The notes beneath the pieces are model-generated. The model did no database searches and had not been told where the DNA came from. It saw nothing but the letters and a program-made list of their open reading frames with translations. 64,000 nt of DNA, taken from the NCBI GenBank assembly GCA_947179485.1, contig OX359247.1:63911001-63975000 (forward strand). Reading direction: 5' to 3'. Positions 1 through 9,649 of the stretch are shown here, in pieces (positions within the stretch are counted from its first letter, which is position 1; each line of letters starts with the position of its first letter). Source of the DNA: Allacma fusca (taxonomy: Eukaryota; Arthropoda; Collembola; Symphypleona; Sminthuridae). A program made the translations under genes and the position numbers.

Positions 1-538
1 GTGGTAATTTCAGTCGGTTGACTATTGCCTCCGTTATGAAGGAATTTTGAGCTCCTGTATCCAATAAGCTTCTTACGACCATGGAGAAGCCCTTGTGTTC
101 TACTGCTACGAGGGCGGTGGGTAAGAGTCCGGTTTCTGCGGCGACCTTGTCCGTGGTCTGGTGAAGAATCGTATTAACACTTGGGCTTCGTCTAAATCCT
201 TCAGATTCAGGTCGATGGAGACTGGTGTGGTGTTTTTTCTGACACACTGAGCATGTCTTGGTGGAGACACATGTATTGGCATGATGTGATCCTAGGCAGT
301 TAAAGCATCTCTTTGCTTCCTTAACCCAATCACGTCGTTTGGAGATTTCCAATCTGTTATAGGCGTCGCAGCTGTAGACTCCATGTTTCGTATTACCACA
401 ATAGATACATGGACGGACTAGACGTCTAAAGGGAATGGATTTTGTCCTTCTTCCTGGTGATGAGGTTTCTCTTGAAGAACTTCTATTCCGGGATGACCAG
501 GATGACCTTTTTACCGTGGCAAGTACCTTTATCTTTGG
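1..538 (-). CDS. BEL/Pao Pol start: two zinc knuckles plus retropepsin (partial)
   Basis: This block follows the Gag stop at 539-541 in the same reading frame and stays open to the left edge, so it is truncated by the window. Two Cys/His knuckles of the CX2CX4HX4C type are visible: CIYCGNTKHGVYSC (about 371-412) and CFNCLGSHHANTC (about 270-310). An aspartic protease core LLDTGAQNSFIT lies at about 20-60. This order (knuckles, then D-T/S-GA protease) is standard for BEL/Pao polyproteins, where the protease cuts the particle proteins. RT, RNase H and integrase would lie to the left, outside the window. There is no ATG at the start, so translation would need readthrough of the TAA, reinitiation, or none if the copy is dead. 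Confidence 0.85.
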
Positions 539-1790
539 TTAAGGTGACTTACTTTGGGTACCCTGGCGAGATCTAGATGTTCGGCCAGTAGATGTTGATC
601 GGGAATCCGTGGAAGTGTAGCCTTCTGTATCCGATACAGCCATCACAACCACCTTATTGTGGTTATTTTGACGTGATTGATGATTCACCCTCTTGGTAAT
701 AGCAGCTGTAGCGCTGTTATGTCGGATTTCCTTAGTAAGGCCAAGGTTTTTGGCCTTATTTTCAAGGAAAGTAATACAAACGTCCAGAGCTGGAACTTCG
801 CTATTTTCCAGTGACTGGTTAAATTCGTTGATTGTTTTGGTATCCAAACGTGCCATAATAAAATGAAGGTACAGAATCTCTGCTTCATTCAGATCCGGAA
901 TTTGTTGGAGCTGTGACCTGGTGGTCCTTACTGTACTGATGAGTTTGTGGAGACCAGAGTCCGTTTGAGACATCAGTGGAGGTAGATCTAGCAGGGGTCG
1001 AATTGCGCTGTGGGCAGTTTCCCGTGGGCTATCGTACCTGTCCGTGACTCTTTTCCAAGCGATTGGCCAATTAATGTCTGTGACTATTAAATCTGTTATA
1101 GTTTGACTTGCTTCTCCGTCACTTAATGCCTCTATTAGGAGACGCATTTTCTCGGAAGGTGAGTACATATTGGATTGAGCTACCAATAAATTGAACTCGG
1201 TGCGGAACGGAGGCCATTCACGATGTGCACCAAGGAATTTTGGTACTGAGACCTTAGGCACCTTGAGGCGTGAACCTCCCATATTCGGGTTGAGAGTTTT
1301 ACGGAGTTCTGTAACCTCGGCAAAACACTTAAAGTGTTTAACCTCCAGGTTTCTCTGTGTCTTCAGCGCTTGAGTTAACGCATCTGATGGCGTTGCTGAA
1401 GGGTCGTTCTCAAAGTGTTGATAGCAGCTTGTGTGTAGACCTCTAATAACGGAGCTCATATCCTTGAGCTCAGGTTCGAGAATCTCTGCTTGTGTTGGAG
1501 TGAGCAGCGTACTGCCTGCTCGGTGGAAAATTAACATCCGGTTAATTTCCGTTATGCGATCGTCCAGAGCGTTCGTCTGGGCCGCATGTTCTTGTTGCGC
1601 CATTGTTAAAGTTTGAGCACTGGGGGGCTTCGAAAACTTGTGTGGCGGCTTGTGAGGCGGTTGAGGAGGGGAAGGTGTTCTTTTGTGAGAGGCACTAGTT
1701 TCAGACGGGGATTGTGTCTGTTGAAAAACTTGTGACGTACCTTGACCTTCGCTAGTTGAGGTAGGTCCGGATCCTTTTGGCAGCGGATTG
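539..1790 (-). CDS. gag: BEL/Pao Gag (DUF1759-type)
   Basis: Structural Gag of a BEL/Pao retroelement. The first ATG is at 1603 (354 aa), but the frame is open up to the TGA at 1793-1795, adding a Pro/Ser-rich stretch. Residues about 110-290 carry the family pattern: VPKFLGAHREWPPFRTEFN, then a region with KMRLLIEALSDGEA, AWKRVTDRYD and LHKLISTVRTTRSQL. This is the conserved Gag core of BEL elements. A Ser/Arg-rich tail precedes the TAA stop. The knuckles follow beyond that stop in the same frame, so Gag and nucleocapsid are split by a single stop codon. Family assignment is firm. Whether the stop is functional or a disabling mutation cannot be told from one copy. Confidence 0.85.
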
Positions 1791-1792
1791 GA

Positions 1793-2950
1793 TCATTTCA
1801 CTGGTTGGACCTTTGGAATGCCAGTAGCTACTGGCCCTTTTGATTCGTCCTCGTCTGACGAACTGTAATTGAGTTCACTGGGAGAACTCTTGCCACTAAG
1901 TCGTTTAGTGGGCTTACCTTGAGGTGACCCGGTTTCGGATTCTTCGGTATCAGCTAAGGTTTCAGCGTCCGAACTGGAGCCGGATGTGATGGGATTGCTA
2001 TCTTGATCCCCGAAAAGATAGGTATCCCGAACTGAACTGCCTCTCCCGCTGTCTAGGAGTTGTCGATGGAGTTCCGTTTCCCGTAGAAGGTCCTTGGCGC
2101 CTTCGGAGGGTTGAGAAATATCGTCTGCGGTGAATGAGTGGAACTCTGATGGTTCCTCAAGTAACGATTGAAATTCTTCTGCAACCGTTAAGTCCCCGGT
2201 TGCTATATTACGTAATTGAGGTTGCTGTTCTGATTCTGCTGCGTCTGCTTTCCCGGCGGGTGAGTGTAAGTAGATGAACCGTTTTAGATAACTTACGAAC
2301 TCAGGATAGTCGTTGTCGTCGATAATAACATCCAAGTTTGTCTTAAACACTTTCTTGAACTTTTTGAATATGTATTCCAAATCCTCATCACTTAATGGGT
2401 TGTCGAAATTATAGTCTTGAGGTAGATCTAGGTCATATGCCCTTGAATCCTGGGAGTCGAATCCGACGTGGAACTTAAAGTTTCGTCGGCGGGCGAGTTC
2501 CTTGGAAAGCGCTCGTTCCACTGATTCTCCTGTAACCTTAGGAGATCGTCCAGACAAGGGTTTTCTCGACCGTAGTCGAGAAGCGATGGGAGTTGAGGAT
2601 AGAAGAGAAGAACTCACAAGAAAGGGATTAGGGGCTGTTGGCCTATCTATCGGTAGAGACCTTGCCTTCCTAACTTCTATTTGTTTGTTTATCCAACGTG
2701 CTATGTTAGGCACAGCACGGAGTTTTAGGTAGGTTTCTAATTTCTTTTTAGCTTCTAATAATCTATTTATTTCAGGGATATTATTAGCCTTTGTGGCTAA
2801 TTCGAGACCAAATAACGATAAATAATAGTTTTTTAACCAAAACTGTATGTCCTCTGAAGTTTTATATAAACCTCCAGTGACTGGGTCTAATTCAGTAGGA
2901 AGTCGGGTTTCGGGATCTTTGTATGAGGAAGGATCCTCGAATTCGAACAT
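1793..2950 (-). CDS. 385-aa ORF preceding the BEL Gag, in the same frame
   Basis: Begins with ATG at 2950 and ends at TGA 1793-1795. The next block (Gag) continues in exactly the same frame, so this may be an N-terminal extension of the element's polyprotein separated by a stop. I do not recognise a domain. The first ~100 residues look helical (QFWLKNYYLSLFGLELATK and following), the middle is basic and Ser-rich, residues about 175-230 are acidic and helical, and the last ~130 residues are Ser/Glu-rich and probably disordered. The mix of a helical head and a low-complexity tail would suit a matrix-like or accessory Gag segment, but that is inference. Confidence 0.55.
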   Translation of the reverse strand: MFEFEDPSSYKDPETRLPTELDPVTGGLYKTSEDIQFWLKNYYLSLFGLELATKANNIPEINRLLEAKKKLETYLKLRAVPNIARWINKQIEVRKARSLPIDRPTAPNPFLVSSSLLSSTPIASRLRSRKPLSGRSPKVTGESVERALSKELARRRNFKFHVGFDSQDSRAYDLDLPQDYNFDNPLSDEDLEYIFKKFKKVFKTNLDVIIDDNDYPEFVSYLKRFIYLHSPAGKADAAESEQQPQLRNIATGDLTVAEEFQSLLEEPSEFHSFTADDISQPSEGAKDLLRETELHRQLLDSGRGSSVRDTYLFGDQDSNPITSGSSSDAETLADTEESETGSPQGKPTKRLSGKSSPSELNYSSSDEDESKGPVATGIPKVQPVK

Positions 2951-3128
2951 GGATTTGGGTATGGGAAGGAGTCAAAATAAAAAGGGCTGATATAACCATG
3001 AGTAGGATAATAATGGAAAAGAGTAGTTGACTAATGATAAATGATAACATGTAATTAATAATTGTTATGACTATGAACGTAACTGAATTAATACATATTT
3101 TATTTTTGAAAATAAAGATATCGATTAT

Positions 3129-3521
3129 TTAATGGTTGGTCCACAATGTTTCTGCTAGAACCATGTGTGGAGGTGGTGGCAGTTGGTCTAAAGTAATCCT
3201 GATTATTTTGAGTAATCGTTGTGCCTTTTTAAATTGTTTTAACAATATCTTACTTTCTAGGGGTGGTGTGTTTTCTTTAAGTTTTTGAATGTGAGCTTTA
3301 TTAGATCGAAGTGTTTTGTAGAAAATTCTATACCTTTGTAGGTTGTGTCGATTTGAGGTTGGAGTGTTTTCTAAATTATCCCTGAATTCCTGCAGTAGTT
3401 CGCACAATTTGTAGATGTTATCCCAGCTGCTCCGGGAAATGGAGGGCCAAAATATGTCGGGGGGAACGTATAGGAAGTCGGGATGTAGTTGCGCTAGAAC
3501 AGGTATCGCACGTGCGTTCAT
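3129..3521 (-). CDS. Small helical ORF (about 130 aa), unknown
   Basis: The first ATG is at 3521 and the stop is at 3129. The frame is open further upstream to about 3585, overlapping the end of the next ORF, so it may lack its true start or be a spliced exon. The N-terminal part is rich in Pro and aromatics (FLYVPPDIFWPSI); the rest is predicted helical and Lys/Leu-rich, followed by a short PPPP tract. No family was recognised. It belongs to a run of four minus-strand ORFs leading into the BEL Gag. The codon pattern looks coding, but this is not proof. Confidence 0.4.
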   Translation of the reverse strand: MNARAIPVLAQLHPDFLYVPPDIFWPSISRSSWDNIYKLCELLQEFRDNLENTPTSNRHNLQRYRIFYKTLRSNKAHIQKLKENTPPLESKILLKQFKKAQRLLKIIRITLDQLPPPPHMVLAETLWTNH

Positions 3522-3547
3522 GTATGGCACGATCCTGGGCCAATGTT

Positions 3548-3883
3548 TTACATAGACCGGCGTTCTTGATTGGTCAACCGAATTTCCTGATCATGTAGTA
3601 ATTCTAGCAGTTTGTCTAGTTTCGATTTCAAATTATATCGATAATATGATGGGCATTCCCTTATTAACTTAGATTCGTACATACATAAAATATCCCCAAT
3701 TTGTTTATATTTTTGAAATGATATGATTTCACTACGTATATTGGCTAGAGAATTATTTCCGGAGTTATTAAACAATTCAATTTTTTCTTTAGCACAAATG
3801 ATTAAAGTACTCAAATGCCTATTTGCAGTACTGTAAAATTCTGCTGGAGTTTGATCTTGAGCTTGCTTAGATGACCAGTTCAT
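3548..3883 (-). CDS. Small helical ORF (111 aa), unknown
   Basis: Starts at ATG 3883 and ends at a TAA at 3548. It is mostly helical, with polar N-terminal and basic C-terminal parts. Its end overlaps the open upstream part of the 3129-3521 frame. No domain was recognised. It is the second of four consecutive minus-strand ORFs upstream of the BEL Gag. It may be an accessory protein of the element, an exon, or chance in AT-rich DNA. Confidence 0.35.
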   Translation of the reverse strand: MNWSSKQAQDQTPAEFYSTANRHLSTLIICAKEKIELFNNSGNNSLANIRSEIISFQKYKQIGDILCMYESKLIRECPSYYRYNLKSKLDKLLELLHDQEIRLTNQERRSM

Positions 3884-4034
3884 TAAGTAACAATTGTACA
3901 AGAAACTGAACTAATATATAAGATATTTTCTTAATATATTTGATTTTACAATAGTTTCTATTGAAATAAATGGTTTATTTTTAAGAATTCGATTTATATA
4001 CGATTTTAATAAGGTTTTGAATGAATACTGATAT

Positions 4035-4376
4035 TTACCGAATGCCGTTTACAGCTTGTATAAAATCCCAATCCCAATTATATCTATTGTCGGGGTCAGT
4101 TATCTTCTCTAATGTAAGTTGTATTTCGATGCAAGAGTCGATTTTGGTCTGTATATCTACTTGCATGTATCTACTATACCAATCAAAGTGGAAGTGAAAT
4201 TCCTCTTCGTGGGACAAAATATATTGTTCTAGTCGATTACTTTCAGAACGTGCTCGTATACGAGCGTCTTCAGTTGTCAAGGGATGTTGTTGTGCAAACA
4301 CCAGCTGCTGTTGTATAGAGTCGAGGAGTCGATCGATGTCTAACGCGAATAATTGATAATAGTCGGGACGAACCAT
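4035..4376 (-). CDS. Small helical ORF (113 aa), unknown
   Basis: Starts at ATG 4376, reading MVRPDYYQLFALDIDRLLD, and ends at 4035. The frame is also open upstream to about 4433. It is strongly helical and Gln/Glu-rich with several Trp and Tyr residues in the C-terminal third. No family was recognised. It is the most upstream of the ORFs leading to the BEL Gag and shares their size and helical character. Confidence 0.38.
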   Translation of the reverse strand: MVRPDYYQLFALDIDRLLDSIQQQLVFAQQHPLTTEDARIRARSESNRLEQYILSHEEEFHFHFDWYSRYMQVDIQTKIDSCIEIQLTLEKITDPDNRYNWDWDFIQAVNGIR

Positions 4377-4433
4377 TGATGCGGGTGAAACCCTATCGAT
4401 GAATCTGTCGGAGCACAGCCCTCGGGGGCACAA

Positions 4434-4615
4434 AAGTTGATCTGACCTGGTGGCCCTCTGGGACCACAGAGTTGAAGTAACGGATGTAGGGCCCGTGACG
4501 GAGGCGGTGCGGCGGCAAAACGTCCGATGAAATTGGCGGGGAAGGCGGCAAATGACGTCCGGGAGAGGATGAGAAGAAACCGGGTATCGGCGGTTTATGA
4601 CGGCAGCGAGCGACG
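4434..4615. other. GC-rich non-coding stretch upstream of the BEL ORFs
   Basis: GC-rich compared with its surroundings and without an ORF. It lies where the leader or the 5' LTR of the minus-strand BEL element would be expected. No LTR boundary can be set because the partner LTR would lie outside the window. Confidence 0.4.
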
Positions 4616-4826
4616 AACCGGGTAGCGACCGGGTAGGTACCGGGTAGAGACCTGGTAGAGACCGGGTAGAGACCGGGTTGAGACCGGTTTGAGACCGGTT
4701 AGAGACCGGTTAGAGACCGGTTAGAGACCGGGTTGAGACCGGGTAGAGACCGGGTTGAGACCGGTTTGAGACCGGGTAGAGACCTGGTAGAGACCGGGTA
4801 GAGACCGGGTAGAGACCGGGTAGAGT
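4616..4826. repeat. 11-bp minisatellite, GAGACCGGGTA-type, about 19 units
   Basis: Head-to-tail units of 11 bp with variants GAGACCGGGTA, GAGACCGGGTT, GAGACCGGTTA and GAGACCTGGTA. Variant units are interspersed rather than grouped, which suits slippage or unequal exchange. ORFs across it on either strand are by-products of the period. Confidence 0.95.
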
Positions 4827-5442
4827 GTAAAATGGCAGGAAGAGCCGAGACGTCACAGAGGGCAGCTGATCGGGGCGCGTCGGGGGGCAGGACCGGTCCG
4901 GCGGCAGCAACTGGGATCCCTCTGCACGGAGTACAAACTAGGATGAAATCCGGGCGGCGGCAAAAAGACCGGGTAGATTTCCTTAAGGGGAGCCACTTAT
5001 TGCGGAATGCAATGACGAGGAAAAATAAACCTTAAACTTTGTTTAGTAAAAGTAATGTTTATTTATTGAGTGCTGGAATTGTACTAAATTTTACATTAAA
5101 TATTCGGGGCATTTATACTAAATTCTATGGGAAAATAATTAATTAGTAATCTAGAAGAAACCACATTAAAATCATTTTTGTAAAGAGATAGAATATCTTG
5201 TGGTTAGAGGAAAACCACAAATATAATTATTCTTATTCCAAAAGGTAAGAGACCACAAATTAGTGGAATTAATCATTGTTTAGATAATTATGTAAAGAGA
5301 CTAATTAACCGCAATTTAGATTATACGTAATAATTTAAAGGAAAGATTATGTTAATTAGGAGGACAAAAACATTTAATTAAAAGGAAAGAAACATTTAAT
5401 TAATTGTGCTGACGTGGCTTAGTTTGTCTCTACTCTGAGACA
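4827..5442. other. Spacer without a gene
   Basis: The first ~200 bp are GC-rich like the minisatellite flank. From about 5030 the DNA becomes AT-rich. No coding, RNA or clear repeat structure was seen. Confidence 0.5.
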
Positions 5443-7790
5443 CAACATGGTCGAAAGTATATGTTCGAACATTTAAGGTCGAACATAAAAGGTCGAATAA
5501 AAGGTCGAAGTTCTGAGGTCGAAACAATACGCTCGAAACAAACTCGATAAAATATGGACGACAATATACGGTCGAAAATTATAATCGGAAAAAGGTCGAA
5601 AATATAAGGTTGAAAATACCAGGTACAAAATATTAGGTCGAAAAAACATTTCGAAAACAAAGGTTGAAAAATGGTTGAAAATATAATTTCAAAAAAATAA
5701 GGTCGAGAATTTAATTTAAAAAAGAAGGTCGGATTTATAAGGTCGAAACTATATGGTCCAAAAAATATGGTCGAAAAAATTGAAATATGGTAAAAAGTCG
5801 ATTAAATAAGGCTGAAAATTTAATGCCGAAAAATATAGTCGGAAAAAGGTCGAAAATAGAAAGTCGAAAATATAAGGTCAAAAATATATGGTCGAAAAAG
5901 AAGGTCGAAAAGAAGGTTGAAAATATAAAGTCGAAAAAATATGGTCGAAAAAAAGAACAGAAAATGGTCGAAAATGTAAGGTCGAAAATATAAGATCGAG
6001 AATATATGGTCGAAAATATATGGTAAAAATAGGGAAAAAGGTAGGAAAATATTGTTGAAAAATATTGCTGAAAAATATGATCGAAAAAGAGGTCGAAAAT
6101 ACAAGGTCGAAAATATATGGTCGAAAAAAATGTATCGAAAAAAATGGTCAAAAACAAAGGTTGAAAAATGGTCGCAAATATAAGGTCGAAAATATGAGGT
6201 CGAGAATTTAATTTCAAAAAGACGGTCGGATTAATAAGGTCCAAAACATGGTCGAAAAAAATATGGTCGAAAAAATAATGTCCGAAAAATAGGTCGAAAC
6301 AAATTGAAAGATGGTCGAACAAAAATTGAAATATGGCCGAAAAAGGGTCTAAAATATAAAGTCGAAAATGTAAGGTCGAAAAAAATTAGTCGAAAAAAGT
6401 TCGAATACAAAGGTCAAAAAATGGTCGAACTATATGGCCGAAAATATATGGTCGAAACAAGTTCGAAAATATAAGGTCGAAAATATTAGGTCGAAAAAAG
6501 GTAAAAAGCGTCGAAAATACTAGGTCGGAAAAATGATCGTAAAAATAGTTTGAAAAGATAAATCGAAAAAAGGTAAAAAATCAGGTCGAAATTAAATCGT
6601 CAAAATTATATGGTCCAAAAACCACGTAAAAAAATTGCCGAAAAAAAGGTGGAATATAAAATGTCCAAAAAATATGGTTAAAAAAGGTGGAATAAAGAAG
6701 GTCGAAAAAATATGGTTAAAAAAAGGTGGAATATAAAAGGTCGAAAAAATATGGTTGAAAAATTATTGTTGAAGAATATTGTTGGAAAAAAGGTCGAAAA
6801 AAAGGGGGGAAAGTAGGAAAATATTGTTGAAAAATATTGCTGAAAAATATGATCGAAAAAGAGGTCGAAAATATAAGGTCGAAAAAAAGGTCGTAAATAT
6901 AAGTTCGAAAATATATATGGTCAAAAATACAAGGTCGAAAAAATATAGTCGAAAAACGGTCGAAAATATATGGTAGAAAAAAACGTCGATAAAAATGGTC
7001 GAAAATATGATTGCAAAAAAGGGTCAAAAATATAAAGTCGAAAAAAATGGTCGAGAAAAAGGTCAAAATTATAAGGTCAAAATTATAAAGTTGAAAATAT
7101 AAGGTCGAAAAAAAAGGTAAACATAGTTTGAAAATATAAACCGAAAAAAGGGGCAAAAATATAAGGTCGAAAATATAAAGTCGAAACAATATGGTCGAAA
7201 AAAAGTCAAAATTATAAAGTTGAAAATATAAGGTCGAAAAAAATGTTCGAAAAAAAGTTCGAAAACAAAGGTCGGAAAATGGTCGAAAATGTAAGGTCGA
7301 GATTTTAAGGTCATAAATACGGTCGCAAATATATGGTCGAACATATAAGGTCGAATAAAAGGTCGAAATTCTAAGGTAGAAAAATATCCTCGAAAAAAAG
7401 GTCAAAATTCTAAGGTCGAAAAAATATGCTCGAAACAAACTCGATAAAATAAGGCCGACGATATAAGGTCGGAAATTATGGTCGGAAAAAGGTCGAAAAT
7501 ATAAGGTCGAAAGTACAAGGTCGAAAAAAATGGTCGAAAAAAAGGTTCGAAAACAAAGGTTGAAAAATGGTCGAAAATATGAGGTCGAGAATTTAATTGC
7601 AAAAAGCAGGTCGGATTTATAAGGTCAAACACATGGTCGAAAATATATTGTCGAGAAAATATGGTCGAAAAAATATTCTCAAAAAAATAAGGTCGCAAGA
7701 ATAAAGTCGAAAAAATATGGTCGAAAAAAGGTCAGAAAAATATGGTCGAAAAAATGTCGAAAAAATGTCGAAAATATAAGGTCGTGTCTC
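5443..7790. repeat. Degenerate satellite-like field, GGTCGAAAATATAA-type motif
   Basis: About 2.35 kb made almost entirely of short units built on GGTCGAAAA followed by 3-7 A/T bases, with a spacing near 13-15 bp. Units vary in length and sequence, so it is a decayed or constantly slipping array rather than a perfect tandem. The reverse strand (TTTTCGACC) contains few stop codons, which creates long spurious Phe/Ile/Asp/Ser-rich ORFs. No gene is called inside it. Confidence 0.9.
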
Positions 7791-7996
7791 GGATTTTCGT
7801 GAGTTTCTGGTCGGAAGCAGGGAAGTTACTAGTAATTAGTAGTAGTAGTAGTAATCTTTATTATCAGTGTCAAAAGGAGTCAATACAAGTATCGGTTTTC
7901 ATCCAGGACACACAAGGTCAATATAATATCAAAACATATCCAAAAGCATAGCCGAATCATAACCGCGCATGCATAAAAGAACAGCTAAATGCAGTT

Positions 7997-9649
7997 TTAA
8001 GTAATACCATCATTCCTTGTCAAGAGAATAATTTTAGAAAGAGACTTAACAAAAATACCATAGATCAGATCAAAAAGTCTCAAACAACTAGGTAGTTCAT
8101 TCCAATATTTAGTACAATTATACAAAATGTTTTTTTTTTCACCCACCTTGCATTTAACCAATGGGTGGAAAAATTGAATAGACGAAGCAGAACGAAACCT
8201 ACTCGAACCACGCTTAAATAACACAGAGGCTTTAATATACGAGACATTGTGGCCACAAAAGGCTAATCTAAACATAAACTTACAACTATAATAGCGTATC
8301 CGTTCTGGGAGCGTCAATATATTAAAAGATTCATACAAACTTGGTAGAGACATAGGTACCCTGGTATTCTTATTGCTATAAAAAAGTAAAAGAAACTTAT
8401 CAAGTCTATGTTGTATTAAGTCAATTTTTGACTTACATACGCAACTCCAAATGAGTATACAGTAGTCAACATGTGAGAGAATATAAGCATTAACAAGAAG
8501 ACACTTCACGTCAAATGTCAAGTATCTTCTTATACGCAGCAATGCTCCCATTGCCTTTGCTACCTTATTAAGAACCATTACTGCATGCTCAATGAAATTT
8601 AACTTGTCATCCAGAAGAACACCAAGGTACCTAAAAGTCCAGACCCTTTCAATTTCCTCATTATACAAAACAAGCCTCTCATCACTCTCACAATTAGAAG
8701 ATTTATGGAAAATCATAAGTTTAGTTTTGCTACCATTTATACACAAAGCATTCTTAGACATCCAGCAAGTAACATTATTTAACATAGCTTGCATCGTCGC
8801 ATACATAGTAGGGATGCACGTTCCGTAAGTAAACATTACAAGATCATCGGCGTATGCCACAAAGTTAGTACACATAGCTGAACCAATATCTGAAAAATAC
8901 AAAATAAACAATAAAGGTAACCCCTGAGACAATTGACCATTCATGTAAATCTAAAAATTCCTGTTTGAGAGGTAGTCAGCTAACACATGCAGGATACAAT
9001 CATCACATTTGAACTTAGACTTAATCTTATTTAAGAGTAGAATACGGGACACAGAATTGAAAGCTTTTCTTAAATCAATAAAAACAGCCAGGACTTTAGC
9101 TGATGGTAAACACAAATAATTACAAACAGAGTGGATAAAAGTATATATTGCTGTAAAACAAGATCTACCCCTACGAAAACCATGCTGATTATCATCCAAA
9201 CCATTCTCACATTGCATGACTATACGATAAGAAAGTACCTTCTCAAATATTTTATTAAGGAATGGCAGACTATGTATAGGCCTGTAGTTATCAGCACAGG
9301 TTCGGCTGCCTTTACCCTTATATAATGGAGTGACTATCGCTGTTTTAAAATATTTGGGGAGAGTCCCTTTACAAAGTATGAGATTAAATAGTAACAAGAT
9401 TCGAGTCATAATTACAGCATTCGAAAAAGTGCGATAATTTACTACCTCACGTTTGTTATTTGTACACTTAATATATTTTACAGCATTATGCACTTCTTTA
9501 CCTGAGATAGGTAAAAAACTATAATTCTGCTTAAGTGAGGATTTAAATAACTCCACATCCGAGTCTACATAATCGCACGGCACAGTAAATGACTTCGCCA
9601 AAGCCTCACAAATAGACGCGTTCTTATCAAACAACATTTTCGTCAACAA
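7997..9649 (-). pseudogene. LINE reverse transcriptase, broken
   Basis: RT copies LINE RNA at the nicked target. Visible motifs are VTPLYKGKGS and NYRPIHSLPFLNKIFEK, then HGFRRGRSCFTAIY, VFIDLRKAF and the catalytic FVAYADD. The frame is cut by a TAG at 8951-8953. Compared with the second LINE at 42687, about ten residues around the conserved NGVPQGS motif are missing just before PLLFILYFSD. The loss lies between similar CAGGG-type sequences. With that motif gone the polymerase cannot be functional. The C-terminal region (SHVDYCILIW, KYWNELPS) is intact. Confidence 0.88.

Noticed and set aside
4710-4910. 66-aa ORF with repeated LYPVSTRSL text
   Set aside because: Direct product of the 11-bp minisatellite.
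5735-7698. Long Phe/Ile/Asp-rich ORFs (up to 240 aa) on the minus strand
   Set aside because: They are the translation of the GGTCGAAAA-type repeats read in reverse, which rarely forms stop codons. No domain and no stable composition beyond the repeat.
9131-9325. 64-aa plus-strand ORF and similar ones over the LINEs
   Set aside because: Antisense shadows of LINE RT sequence.
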